From NCBI GenBank assembly GCA_028284665.1, contig JANQRG010000017.1:1-64000 (forward strand): a DNA stretch of 64,000 bases. Reading direction: 5' to 3'. Under the pieces are notes generated by a model. The model was given only the letters and a program-made list of their open reading frames with translations, ran no database searches and had not been told where the DNA came from. This stretch comes from Croceivirga sp. (GTDB taxonomy: Bacteria > Bacteroidota > Bacteroidia > Flavobacteriales > Flavobacteriaceae). How positions within the stretch are numbered: position 1 is the first letter of the stretch; every line of letters starts with the position of its first letter. The position numbers were made by a program, and so were the translations under genes. Positions 34,709 to 42,700 of the stretch are shown here, piece by piece.

Positions 34709-34710
34709 GA

Positions 34711-34745
34711 GGACGAAATTCCAAAAATCAAATCACAAATCCCAA
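34711..34745. repeat. AT-rich repeat, family copy 2
   Basis: AAATTCCAAAAATC and CAAATCACAAATCCC in the 37-base spacer between the methyltransferase and KASIII genes match the intergenic repeat seen elsewhere in the window. Read on the other strand it gives the same GGGATTTGTGATTTG-like motif as at 60906-60970. Confidence 0.4.
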
Positions 34746-35804
34746 TCAGTAGCGATAAACGATGCAATTTATGTTCATTCCGGCACCCACACTGGCAAAA
34801 AGGATCACGTCTCCTTTTTCAATACTATGATTCGCTATTTCTCCCTTTTTTACCCGATCAAAGAGTGTGGGGATGGTAGCAACTGAGCTATTGCCGGTTT
34901 CGTGGATCATCATTGGCATGATATCCTCTGGTAGCGGTTGGTTATACAAGCGGTAAAAACGTTTTACAATGGCCTCATCCATCTTTTCATTCGCTTGATG
35001 GATAAATATTTTTTTTATCGCTTCAATGGACACTTCACTTTTATCCAAACAGGCTTTCATTGCCGCGGGAACATGGGTGCAGGCAAACTCGTAGACTTTA
35101 CGACCATACATCTTTATATATCGTGTATCCTCACAACTATCCGGATGGTAACTTTTGTCAAAAAACAAATGATACGCTTCTCCGTTGGCATGGGTTTGGG
35201 AGGCATGTGCCAAAATTTCCCCGCCGGTTTCGGACTTTTGTATAATAGCAGCACCCGCTCCATCGGAATAAATCATACTATCCCTATCGTTTGGGTCAAT
35301 GATCCTTGAAAGTGTTTCTGCCCCAATGACCAAACAGGTGGTAGCCATGCCACTTTGAATGAAGGCTTTTGCTTGAATAACGGCCTCGACCCATCCCGGA
35401 CATCCAAAAATCATGTCATAGGCCACACAGGAAGTATTTTTTATCTGCAAAAGGTGCTTCACACGTGTCGCCAGGCTTGGCAAAGTATCCCCCTGTATTT
35501 TCCCTGTGGTAAGATCTCCAAAATTGTGCGCAAAAATGATGTAGTCAATCGTCTCTTTATCAATACCGGCATCTTCAATTGCCTTTTCAGCCGCTAACAG
35601 GCCAAGATCTGAAGTGTTTAAATCCGCTTCGGCATACCGTCTTTCTTTGATCCCAGTGATCGATTCAAATTTTTCAATGATGGTGGAATTGCTTTGAACA
35701 ATGGCAGTCCCATCAGAATTTAAAAAATCATTTTCCAGGAAATCTTCATTCTTTGTAATAATCGAGGGGATATAACTACCTGTCCCTGCTATTTCAATTT
35801 TCAT
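34746..35804 (-). CDS. Beta-ketoacyl-ACP synthase III-like enzyme
   Basis: A 352-residue KASIII-type thiolase-fold enzyme with a complete catalytic triad. The Cys is in FGCPGWVEA, the His in IFIHQANEKM and the Asn in HETGNSSVATIP. In FabH the Cys usually lies in ACSG-type context, so CPG differs and suggests a specialised starter or acyl-transfer enzyme rather than housekeeping FabH. It is followed by the methyltransferase and glycosyltransferase on the same strand, which makes a small secondary-metabolite or lipid locus likely; product unknown. Start ATG 35804 gives the usual MKIEIAGTGSYIP. Confidence 0.88.
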   Translation of the reverse strand: MKIEIAGTGSYIPSIITKNEDFLENDFLNSDGTAIVQSNSTIIEKFESITGIKERRYAEADLNTSDLGLLAAEKAIEDAGIDKETIDYIIFAHNFGDLTTGKIQGDTLPSLATRVKHLLQIKNTSCVAYDMIFGCPGWVEAVIQAKAFIQSGMATTCLVIGAETLSRIIDPNDRDSMIYSDGAGAAIIQKSETGGEILAHASQTHANGEAYHLFFDKSYHPDSCEDTRYIKMYGRKVYEFACTHVPAAMKACLDKSEVSIEAIKKIFIHQANEKMDEAIVKRFYRLYNQPLPEDIMPMMIHETGNSSVATIPTLFDRVKKGEIANHSIEKGDVILFASVGAGMNINCIVYRY

Positions 35805-35971
35805 ATTTTACCCCATTTTCGTACTCGAAAGGTAGCGGTTAGAGGGCTAACAACAACGGTAGGTTTAAGAACCAGGCCGATGTTCAAAGAGCGAAAACCT
35901 TTGAAAATTGAGCGTAAGCCTGAGGCTCTTAAGAAAACAAAGGGCCGTTAGGGCACTGTATTCAATGCTTT

Positions 35972-38815
35972 TCAGACTTCTGCATATTCTTCAATGCTTG
36001 GACAGGTGCAGATCAAATTACGATCGCCATAGGCTTCATCCGTACGTCGTACCGTAGGCCAGAACTTATTTTCTGCTACATAGGGCTTAGGGAAGGCCGC
36101 TTTTTGACGACTGTAGGGAAAATCCCAGCGATCCGAAGTAACCATAGCCAGGGTATGCGGTGCATTCTTAAGAACGTTATTCGAATCCTCCAAAGTACAG
36201 GCTTCAATTTCCGCTCTGATGGCCAACATAGCCTCGCAAAACCGATCCAGTTCGGCCAGGGATTCACTTTCCGTCGGTTCTATCATCATGGTGCCGGCCA
36301 CGGGAAAGGATACCGTAGGCGCATGGAACCCATAATCCATCAATCGTTTGGCAATGTCAGTAACCTCTATGCCATTTTCTTTGAAGGGGCGGCAATCGAT
36401 GATCATTTCATGAGCTGCACGTCCTTTTTCTCCTGTATAAAGCACTTCATATGCTCCATGCAGCCGCTCCTTGATATAATTCGCATTAAGGATGGCAATT
36501 TTAGTGGCATCTGTTACTCCTTTGGCACCCAACATCCTGATGTAGCCATACGAAATTAGACAGGCAAGTGCACTGCCCCAGGGGGCAGCGGAAATAGCGG
36601 TTATTGCATTTTCTCCACCTGTAGGAATAATTGGATTGGTGGGGAGAAAAGGTTTTAGCTGCTTAGCGACACAAATGGGACCAACACCCGGTCCACCACC
36701 ACCATGAGGTATGGCAAAGGTTTTGTGGAGGTTGAGATGACATACGTCTGCGCCAATGGTAGCGGGGTTAGTTAATCCTACCTGGGCATTCATATTCGCT
36801 CCGTCCATGTAGACCTGACCGCCGTGGTCGTGGATCAATTGTGTAATATATCGAATGGAAGATTCGAAGACACCGTGGGTGGAGGGGTAGGTAACCATTA
36901 AGGCGGCGAGATGCTCAGCATGTTGCTTTACCTTTTCTTCCAGATCATTAACATCGATGTTTCCTTGTTCATCTGTTTGGGTAACCACCACCTGCATTCC
37001 TGCCATTACCGCAGAAGCCGGGTTAGTTCCGTGAGCGGAGGCCGGAATAATACAAATATTCCGATGCCCTTCCCCACGGGATTCGTGATAGGCCCGTATC
37101 GTCATTAAACCGGCGTACTCTCCCTGTGCCCCGGAATTGGGCTGTAAAGAAGTTGCTGCAAAGCCTGTAATCTCAGTGAGATAATCTTCCAGGGCATGAA
37201 GCATGATCTGATAACCTTCGGCCTGATCCAAAGGGACAAAAGGGTGGAGATTGCTCCATTGCGCCCAACTTAAGGGGAGCATTTCGGAAGCGGCATTCAA
37301 TTTCATGGTACAGCTCCCCAGGGAAATCATACTGTGATTTAACGCCAGGTCCTTGCGCTCTAATTTTTTGATATACCGCATCAATTCCGTCTCGGAATGA
37401 TAAGAATTGAACACTTCATGCTCTAAAAAAGGAGCGTTACGGGTAAGCGTTTCAGGGATACCCTGTGCATATGAGGTTTCGGCTCCCGGGCGTCCCTCAT
37501 TTTCGAACAAAGCGATTAACGTATCAAGATCTGCGTCGGAAGTGGCCTCGTTGATCGACAAAGCAACGGTTTGGGAATCAACATAATGGAGGTTTATTTT
37601 TGCTGTCAGGGCCTTTTTTCGCAATGTTTCCGTGCTGGCAACTTTTACAAGCAGCGTGTCAAAAAACGCAGCGTTCAACTGGGATACTCCCAGTTGTGAT
37701 AGCTGTTCCGCAAGGCGTTTCGTTTTATTGTGTACTTGTTGGGCAATATGTTTTAGTCCTTTTGGTCCGTGATATACGGCATACATGCCTGCCATTACGG
37801 CGAGAAGCACTTGAGCGGTGCAAATATTGGAAGTAGCTTTGTCCCGTTTTATATGTTGCTCCCGGGTTTGTAAAGCCATTCTGAGGGCAGGGTTGCCATC
37901 GGTATCTTTAGTTAACCCTATAATTCTTCCCGGAACACTGCGTTTGTAAGCTTCTTTAGTGGCGAAAAAACCGGCATGTGGGCCTCCGTACCCCATAGGG
38001 ATACCGAAGCGCTGTGTGGTGCCCACCACAACATCAACCCCCCATTCTCCTGGAGGGGTAAGCAATACGAGGCTAAGAATATCGGCCGCTACGGCTACTT
38101 TAATTCCATTTTCACTACACTTTTCAACAAAGCCGGAATAGTCGTGCACCTGGCCGTATTTTCCGGGATACTGTAGCAAGGCACCATAAAAATCAGTGGT
38201 AAAATTAAAAGTGGTATGGTCACCAATTACCAGTTCTATCCCCAAAGGCTTTGAGCGGGTTTGCAACAAGCTTAAAGTTTGCGGTAAGATTTCCTCGGAA
38301 ACAAAGAATTTAAGTACTTCCTGTTTCTTTTGCTGCCTGGAGCGAAGATCGTAGAGCATGGTCATTGCCTCTGCAGCGGCCGTACTTTCATCCAACAGCG
38401 AAGCATTCGCAATTTCCATTCCGGTCAAATCACAAACCGTAGTTTGGAAATTTAGAAGCGCTTCTAGTCGCCCTTGTGCAATTTCGGCCTGATAGGGAGT
38501 ATAGGCGGTATACCATCCTGGATTTTCAAGGATATTTCTTTTAATAACCGAAGGTATCAGCGTTTCGTGATACCCTAATCCGATATACGATTTATACACC
38601 TTGTTTTTGTCCGAAAGCTGTTGGATATGGGTAAGAAATTCGTGCTCACTTAAGGCCTTTGGTAAATCTAACAGGGCATTGAGCCGGATATCTTGAGGAA
38701 TGGTTTGTTCCATTAATTCATCAAGGCTATCTACTCCAATGGTCCTAAACATTTTTTGAAGATCTCCTTCCCGTACGCCGTTGTGGCGTAATGCAAAAGA
38801 TGCCGTGTCCATCAT
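35972..38815 (-). CDS. gcvP: Glycine dehydrogenase (decarboxylating), P protein
   Basis: GcvP decarboxylates glycine on PLP and passes methylamine to the lipoyl H protein. At about 947 residues it is the single-chain form (N and C halves fused). The PLP lysine lies in LNLHKTFAIPHGGGGPG, and GVSQLN, SCTMKLNAASEM and GANMNAQVG are conserved blocks. The N-half carries EPTESES and MALQTREQHIKRDKATSNICTAQ near the middle. The start is ATG 38815 or 38812 (MMDTASFALRH); the extra frame to 38845 is less likely since a -7 box sits there. It is transcribed away from the UbiA-like gene. GcvH and GcvT are not here. Confidence 0.95.
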   Translation of the reverse strand: MMDTASFALRHNGVREGDLQKMFRTIGVDSLDELMEQTIPQDIRLNALLDLPKALSEHEFLTHIQQLSDKNKVYKSYIGLGYHETLIPSVIKRNILENPGWYTAYTPYQAEIAQGRLEALLNFQTTVCDLTGMEIANASLLDESTAAAEAMTMLYDLRSRQQKKQEVLKFFVSEEILPQTLSLLQTRSKPLGIELVIGDHTTFNFTTDFYGALLQYPGKYGQVHDYSGFVEKCSENGIKVAVAADILSLVLLTPPGEWGVDVVVGTTQRFGIPMGYGGPHAGFFATKEAYKRSVPGRIIGLTKDTDGNPALRMALQTREQHIKRDKATSNICTAQVLLAVMAGMYAVYHGPKGLKHIAQQVHNKTKRLAEQLSQLGVSQLNAAFFDTLLVKVASTETLRKKALTAKINLHYVDSQTVALSINEATSDADLDTLIALFENEGRPGAETSYAQGIPETLTRNAPFLEHEVFNSYHSETELMRYIKKLERKDLALNHSMISLGSCTMKLNAASEMLPLSWAQWSNLHPFVPLDQAEGYQIMLHALEDYLTEITGFAATSLQPNSGAQGEYAGLMTIRAYHESRGEGHRNICIIPASAHGTNPASAVMAGMQVVVTQTDEQGNIDVNDLEEKVKQHAEHLAALMVTYPSTHGVFESSIRYITQLIHDHGGQVYMDGANMNAQVGLTNPATIGADVCHLNLHKTFAIPHGGGGPGVGPICVAKQLKPFLPTNPIIPTGGENAITAISAAPWGSALACLISYGYIRMLGAKGVTDATKIAILNANYIKERLHGAYEVLYTGEKGRAAHEMIIDCRPFKENGIEVTDIAKRLMDYGFHAPTVSFPVAGTMMIEPTESESLAELDRFCEAMLAIRAEIEACTLEDSNNVLKNAPHTLAMVTSDRWDFPYSRQKAAFPKPYVAENKFWPTVRRTDEAYGDRNLICTCPSIEEYAEV

Positions 38816-38833
38816 GTCAGTGAATAAAGTGCA

Positions 38834-38841
38834 CAAAATTA
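38834..38841 (-). promoter_or_regulatory. Candidate -7 box of gcvP
   Basis: On the minus strand this reads TAATTTTG, matching TAnnTTTG, 18 bases before the gcvP ATG at 38815. It implies a short leader. I see no glycine riboswitch in the 123-base spacer. Confidence 0.5.
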
Positions 38842-38926
38842 ACAATTAATTCAGTGATATTATGCATTACAGATCGGTCGGAAACCAAAGTTGTTAACGA
38901 AAAAATTCACCTACAATAACAATCGG

Positions 38927-38934
38927 TACTTTTG
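38927..38934 (+). promoter_or_regulatory. Candidate -7 box of the UbiA-like gene
   Basis: TACTTTTG lies only 4 bases before the ATG at 38939, so the transcript would be leaderless or the true start may be further downstream. The -33 TTG is not at the expected distance. Confidence 0.4.
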
Positions 38935-38938
38935 TTGA

Positions 38939-39757
38939 ATGCCGCTGCTAAAAAAGTTTTTTAAGTTTTACCTGGATGCCAGTGTTCATGTGGCTTTAGC
39001 CGTAATCTCTTTGTATTGGGTAACCGTAAAAAACCTAAACATTTCTGTGAATAGTGCCATAGTAGGTTTCTTATTTTGCAGTACTATTGTCTGCTATAAT
39101 TTCATCAAATATGGTGTGGAAGCCGATAAATACTTTGTTGTCACCAAACCCTACCATAGAAGCATCCAAATTTTCAGCTTTATAGCGTTTGGTTTTGCGA
39201 TGTACTTTTTTGTGCAACTCTCTTCAAAACTTTGGCTGCTTTTGATTGTACTCATGCTATTATCCGGATTATATGCTTTGCCGTTTTGGCCAAGTTCAAA
39301 AAACTTAAGAAGTCTTGGGATTTTAAAAATTGTGCTTGTAGCTGTAGTATGGACAGGACTAACCGCAGCATTGCCTTTACTGGATGACGAGGTACCCTGG
39401 AGCTTTGGGGTACTTCTATTGCTGTTTCGTCGTTTCTTGTTGATCCTTATCCTGATCCTTCCCTTTGAGATCAGGGATATGCATTTTGATCCTCCGGAAT
39501 TAAGGACCTTACCACAGCGTTATGGCGTAACTGGCACCAAAACCATAGGATATCTTTTGGTCTTGTTTTATTTGGCGCTTGTTTTTATTGGGGATAGCCT
39601 GCAATGGCCGGAGGTAATCATTCAAGTTCTGGTGATCTGTTGTATGTTCCTTGCACTTTATAGATCCAAAGCAGATCAGCACCGCTACTTTGCATCTTTT
39701 TGGGTAGAGGGGATCCCAATCTTCCTGGCAGTGTTATATTATTTTCTAGGTGCCTAG
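38939..39757 (+). CDS. UbiA-like prenyltransferase-family membrane protein
   Basis: A 272-residue membrane protein with eight or so helices. The start (FFKFYLDASVHVALAVISLYWVTV) and CYNFIKYGVEADKYF resemble flavobacterial UbiA homologues. However, the two Asp-rich motifs (NxxxDxxxD) of active UbiA enzymes are not clear: only YNFIKYG and ILPFEIRDMHFDPPELRTLPQRYG are seen, where the second has DMHFD. It is known in this family that Bacteroidota have divergent members. It may be a prenyltransferase or an inactive homologue. It is divergent from gcvP and convergent with the small gene at 39767. Confidence 0.65.
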   Translation: MPLLKKFFKFYLDASVHVALAVISLYWVTVKNLNISVNSAIVGFLFCSTIVCYNFIKYGVEADKYFVVTKPYHRSIQIFSFIAFGFAMYFFVQLSSKLWLLLIVLMLLSGLYALPFWPSSKNLRSLGILKIVLVAVVWTGLTAALPLLDDEVPWSFGVLLLLFRRFLLILILILPFEIRDMHFDPPELRTLPQRYGVTGTKTIGYLLVLFYLALVFIGDSLQWPEVIIQVLVICCMFLALYRSKADQHRYFASFWVEGIPIFLAVLYYFLGA

Positions 39758-39766
39758 GGAAGGGAT

Positions 39767-39997
39767 TTAAAGTTTTTTCTTAAGCGCCTCCTTCATTTCT
39801 TCTTTGTCGGATTCCGGTAAAGTCTGTAGGTTGGCTTGTTCACACAAAGACGTAAGCTTAGTGTTCTTTGCGGAGAAGTCTGCACACTCCTTAGAAAAGA
39901 ATAAATACACATTAAGTTGCACTAGCTCCCACCAGCTAGCTTCACCATATTGACTTTTGGTGCAAATTTCCTTTGCCTTTTCAAGGGATATTTTCAT
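39767..39997 (-). CDS. Small anti-sigma-like protein beside ECF sigma factor
   Basis: A 76-residue soluble protein directly downstream (4-base gap) of the ECF sigma gene, on the same strand. The pattern SQYGEASWWELVQLNVYLFFSKECADFSAKNTKLTSLC resembles, from memory, flavobacterial zinc-binding anti-sigma-type proteins (usual core LxxHxxxCxxC). Here the equivalents of the His and first Cys are Tyr31 and Ser35; only Cys38 remains. The ancestral ligands appear lost. Position and size argue for a regulator of the sigma factor. The family link is inference. Confidence 0.6.
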   Translation of the reverse strand: MKISLEKAKEICTKSQYGEASWWELVQLNVYLFFSKECADFSAKNTKLTSLCEQANLQTLPESDKEEMKEALKKKL

Positions 39998-40001
39998 ACC
40001 T

Positions 40002-40556
40002 CTAAAACCATGTTTGATTCATACAACCCATAAGCGCTGTTCTGGCCCTATGGATCATAACCCATAGGTTGGACGGATTAATTCCCAATTCATTACAAAT
40101 ATCTTCCGTACTCATTCCCTGGATGGTTTTCATGGTAAATACCAAGGACTGCTTTTTGGGCAATTTTTTGATACACTCCTGTATTGCCTCACCCAATTCC
40201 TGGTTTTCAAGAGTAGCATCTCCACCTTTACCAAAAGGGTCCGCCACACGTTCTTCCAACCAATCCCCCTCATCCTCATCCCCCGAAGCATAGTTGATCC
40301 TGACCTCTGCTTTTCCTTTTTTGGAATTGATCTTACGGTAATGATCAATTACTTTTCGTTTCAGAATTGCGATCAGCCAGGTGCGTTCTGCAGCATCTCC
40401 TTTGTAATTTTTCGCAGAATTCAGACCTGCGAAAAAAGTTTCCTGGACCAAATCCTTCGCTATTTCGGAATCACTCACTCGGGCTACCGCATAGTTGTAG
40501 AGGTAATCCGCATAATTGTCTACCCAATTTTCAGGATGTAGTTCGTGAATTTGCAT
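40002..40556 (-). CDS. ECF-type RNA polymerase sigma factor
   Basis: From ATG 40556 this is 184 residues. Region 2 is SEIAKDLVQETFFAGLNSAKNY...RTWLIAILKRKVIDHYRK (helix binding -10) and region 4 is LPKKQSLVFTMKTIQGMSTEDICNELGINPSNLWVMIHRARTAL with the HTH. A short acidic spacer (GDEDEGDWLEERVADPFGKG) separates them. It is a typical group IV sigma factor. The next gene is the small anti-sigma-like protein. Which regulon it controls is unknown; the -7 box in front of this gene is a vegetative one. Confidence 0.92.
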   Translation of the reverse strand: MQIHELHPENWVDNYADYLYNYAVARVSDSEIAKDLVQETFFAGLNSAKNYKGDAAERTWLIAILKRKVIDHYRKINSKKGKAEVRINYASGDEDEGDWLEERVADPFGKGGDATLENQELGEAIQECIKKLPKKQSLVFTMKTIQGMSTEDICNELGINPSNLWVMIHRARTALMGCMNQTWF

Positions 40557-40574
40557 TTGTAATTTAAGCCGTTT

Positions 40575-40582
40575 CAAAAGTA
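40575..40582 (-). promoter_or_regulatory. Candidate -7 box of the ECF sigma gene
   Basis: On the minus strand TACTTTTG fits TAnnTTTG, 18 bases before ATG 40556. It also shows that the longer reading frame from 40577 would start inside the promoter. Confidence 0.5.
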
Positions 40583-40794
40583 CTAGATTTTAGGAAATCA
40601 TTTATACATCAATTTGTTGGGCAAATCACAAAAAAAGAGATCACAAAAAGGTCACGGCGATCAAGATCTTGTTTTTTTTAAGAGTGTATTAGTATAAAGA
40701 CTGTTTTGGGGTAGCACTCATAGCCTGCTGTAGTAGTGCTCTTCTTATTTTTTGCTAACTTAAAACACACGATAGCACTAACCGTATAATTTCA

Positions 40795-41646
40795 ATGGAT
40801 TTTGACGTTCAAGCAGATTTAATACCCTTATTTAGAGGGTTAGTAGCCGGTTTAGAGCCGTACGCGAAAGCCCAGGATGTACATTTGACTTTTCATTCGG
40901 AAACAGATACCCTTCAAGCACTGTATAATCCACAAAAAGTATTGTCCGAGATCACTGTGCTTTTAAGCAGAGTAATAACGTTTACCCCACAGACCCATGA
41001 CGTTAAAGTAATTGTGCGTCAACGTAAGAAAGGAAACAAAAAGTGCTTGCTTGAGGTTTGTAATACCGGGGTTAATCTTTCAAAACTTGGTGAAATCATT
41101 GCCTCGGTATCTCGCGGCTTGTCTGTAGAGGGATTGCCCAAAGGGACACGATTTAGTGTAGAAATCCCGGTTGCAGAGCAAGTAACTACTATGAGTATCA
41201 GTAGTGAGGATAGTCTCTTGCCAAAACAGTTTCCCCAATATTATAATGAAATTCATAAACGGTTAACCCATCATTTTGACAATACCGATAAAATACAACA
41301 AGCCGCAGAAGCGCAGGGGTCCAAACAAGGTATCTTTATGAAGAAGGTAAATGCTGTGATTAATGCCAATTTGGACAATTGTGAATTTTCGGTGGATGAC
41401 CTGGCGAATGCTATGGCGTTAAGCCGGGCACAATTGTACAGAAGGGTAAAGCACCTCGCACATATGTCACCCAGTGCTTATATCCGGTTTACCCGTCTGC
41501 AAGAGGCCAAACGACTATTGCGTAGCAAAGAAGAAGATTGTAACGTAACCGAGGTAAGCTATGCTGTAGGTTTTTCAACCGTTAGCCATTTCACCCGGTC
41601 CTTCAAAAAGCAATTTGGGATGAACCCTTCCAGCTTTGTACGATAA
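40795..41646 (+). CDS. AraC regulator with decayed histidine-kinase-like domain
   Basis: A 283-residue protein. Residues 185-283 are an AraC HTH (SVDDLANAMALSRAQLYRRVKHLAHMSPSAYI; VSYAVGFSTVSHFTRSFKKQFGMNPS). Residues about 8-127 look like a GHKL ATPase domain of hybrid two-component proteins: LIPLFRGLVAGLEPYAKAQDVHLTF, YNPQKVLSEITVLLSRVITFTPQ and GTRFSVEIPV match, but the N box (HN) is replaced by LLSRVITF and the G box by CNTGVNLSK. No His phosphorylation helix or receiver domain is present. It may be a remnant of a hybrid two-component protein that became a stand-alone regulator. Confidence 0.75.
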   Translation: MDFDVQADLIPLFRGLVAGLEPYAKAQDVHLTFHSETDTLQALYNPQKVLSEITVLLSRVITFTPQTHDVKVIVRQRKKGNKKCLLEVCNTGVNLSKLGEIIASVSRGLSVEGLPKGTRFSVEIPVAEQVTTMSISSEDSLLPKQFPQYYNEIHKRLTHHFDNTDKIQQAAEAQGSKQGIFMKKVNAVINANLDNCEFSVDDLANAMALSRAQLYRRVKHLAHMSPSAYIRFTRLQEAKRLLRSKEEDCNVTEVSYAVGFSTVSHFTRSFKKQFGMNPSSFVR

Positions 41647-41741
41647 ACGCAACCAAAAGTCAAAAACATGCAACCTCGAATCAAATACTACAAATGATTC
41701 CCCGCTACTTTTAGGTAGTCACAAAATAAAAGCGCAATCTC

Positions 41742-42140
41742 ATGGAAAACTTAAAAAAGAACAGAGAATTTATTATCCGGTACTTCAATGGAATATCTGG
41801 AGCGGAAAAGACGCGGGAACTTTGTGAAAGGTATACAAACGACGAAAAACTGATAGAGCATATTCAGTTTTTTGATGGTGCCTTTCCAGGGTATGAACTT
41901 TTTATTGAAGAAATGATAACCGAAGGGAATAAGGTGGTCGTAAGAGGGCGTGCAACGGGCTTCCACACGGGAAATTTAAATGGTATACCCCCAACAGGGA
42001 AAAAGATGGACTTGCCTTTTGTTATTCGATACACTATTGGCAATGAAAAGATTACGGATCATTGGATATTGGCAGATCAGATGATCTTAATGGAACAATT
42101 AGGGGTAATGCCTAAAGAAACTTCAGAACAAAATCACTGA
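41742..42140 (+). CDS. SnoaL-like ester cyclase-family protein
   Basis: A 132-residue protein of the SnoaL/polyketide-cyclase fold (NTF2-like). EMITEGNKVVVRGRATGFHTGNLNGIPPTGKKMDLPFVIRYTIGNEKITDHWILADQMILMEQLG is the family signature. Such proteins in Bacteroidota are annotated as ester cyclases with unknown substrate. It starts 95 bases after the AraC gene on the same strand, so it could be its target, but no operator was recognised. Confidence 0.8.
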   Translation: MENLKKNREFIIRYFNGISGAEKTRELCERYTNDEKLIEHIQFFDGAFPGYELFIEEMITEGNKVVVRGRATGFHTGNLNGIPPTGKKMDLPFVIRYTIGNEKITDHWILADQMILMEQLGVMPKETSEQNH

Positions 42141-42256
42141 AACCTTTGAGGTTCGGGATACCAATTGTTGAGGGGATGCAGCAACCAAAAAAGATGGACG
42201 GTCAATGGAAGATTGATGTAGTTGCCTTTTTTTAGAGATACTTCAGTGAGAGGTTT

Positions 42257-42700
42257 ATGGAAAAAATATCCGTTGTAGTCGTATTGTGTTTTTTAGTTTC
42301 CAATTCACTTTTCTGTCAAAAAAATGTGGGGACAGGTAAAATTATGGCATTTCGACCCTTACGATTACTAGAAGATACAAAACCTAAAGATTTGGAACGT
42401 TTTGCGAGAGAACAACTGACTCCGACCTTTAAAAATGAGGTGGTAGGAGTGGAATCTTATATTATTAAAGGGCAACGTGGGGATAATAAAGGACAATATG
42501 TACACCTATTGATTTTTGACAATGAAGTAACGCGCAATTTTTACTTTCCTTTTGAGCATTCGGGAGAGGACAATATCTCAAAAGAGGCCCTAAAGCTTTG
42601 GCGAAAAGGACAAATCATGTTGTTGGACAGCTTGCCCAAATATGCGGAACCCCTGGAATCCCTTCAAAACTATACGGATTATATTTATTTAGAACGCTAA
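42257..42700 (+). CDS. Small exported protein of unknown function
   Basis: A 147-residue protein with signal peptide (ISVVVVLCFLVSNSLFCQ). The mature part (FARE, DLERFAREQLTPTFKNEVVGVESYIIKGQRGDNKGQYVHLLIFDNEVTRNFYFP) looks like a small alpha/beta domain, possibly dimeric alpha-beta barrel. Family unknown. Its stop codon TAA overlaps the ATG of the following glycosyltransferase by one base (TAATG), so both are translationally coupled. Confidence 0.65.
   Translation: MEKISVVVVLCFLVSNSLFCQKNVGTGKIMAFRPLRLLEDTKPKDLERFAREQLTPTFKNEVVGVESYIIKGQRGDNKGQYVHLLIFDNEVTRNFYFPFEHSGEDNISKEALKLWRKGQIMLLDSLPKYAEPLESLQNYTDYIYLER

Noticed and set aside
38846-38938. Possible glycine riboswitch before gcvP
   Set aside because: The spacer is only 123 bases from the gcvP ATG and shows no conserved glycine-aptamer elements.
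42598-42699. Long N-terminal extension of the GT1 gene
   Set aside because: Lies inside the preceding gene in another frame; the ATG at 42700 has the usual family start.
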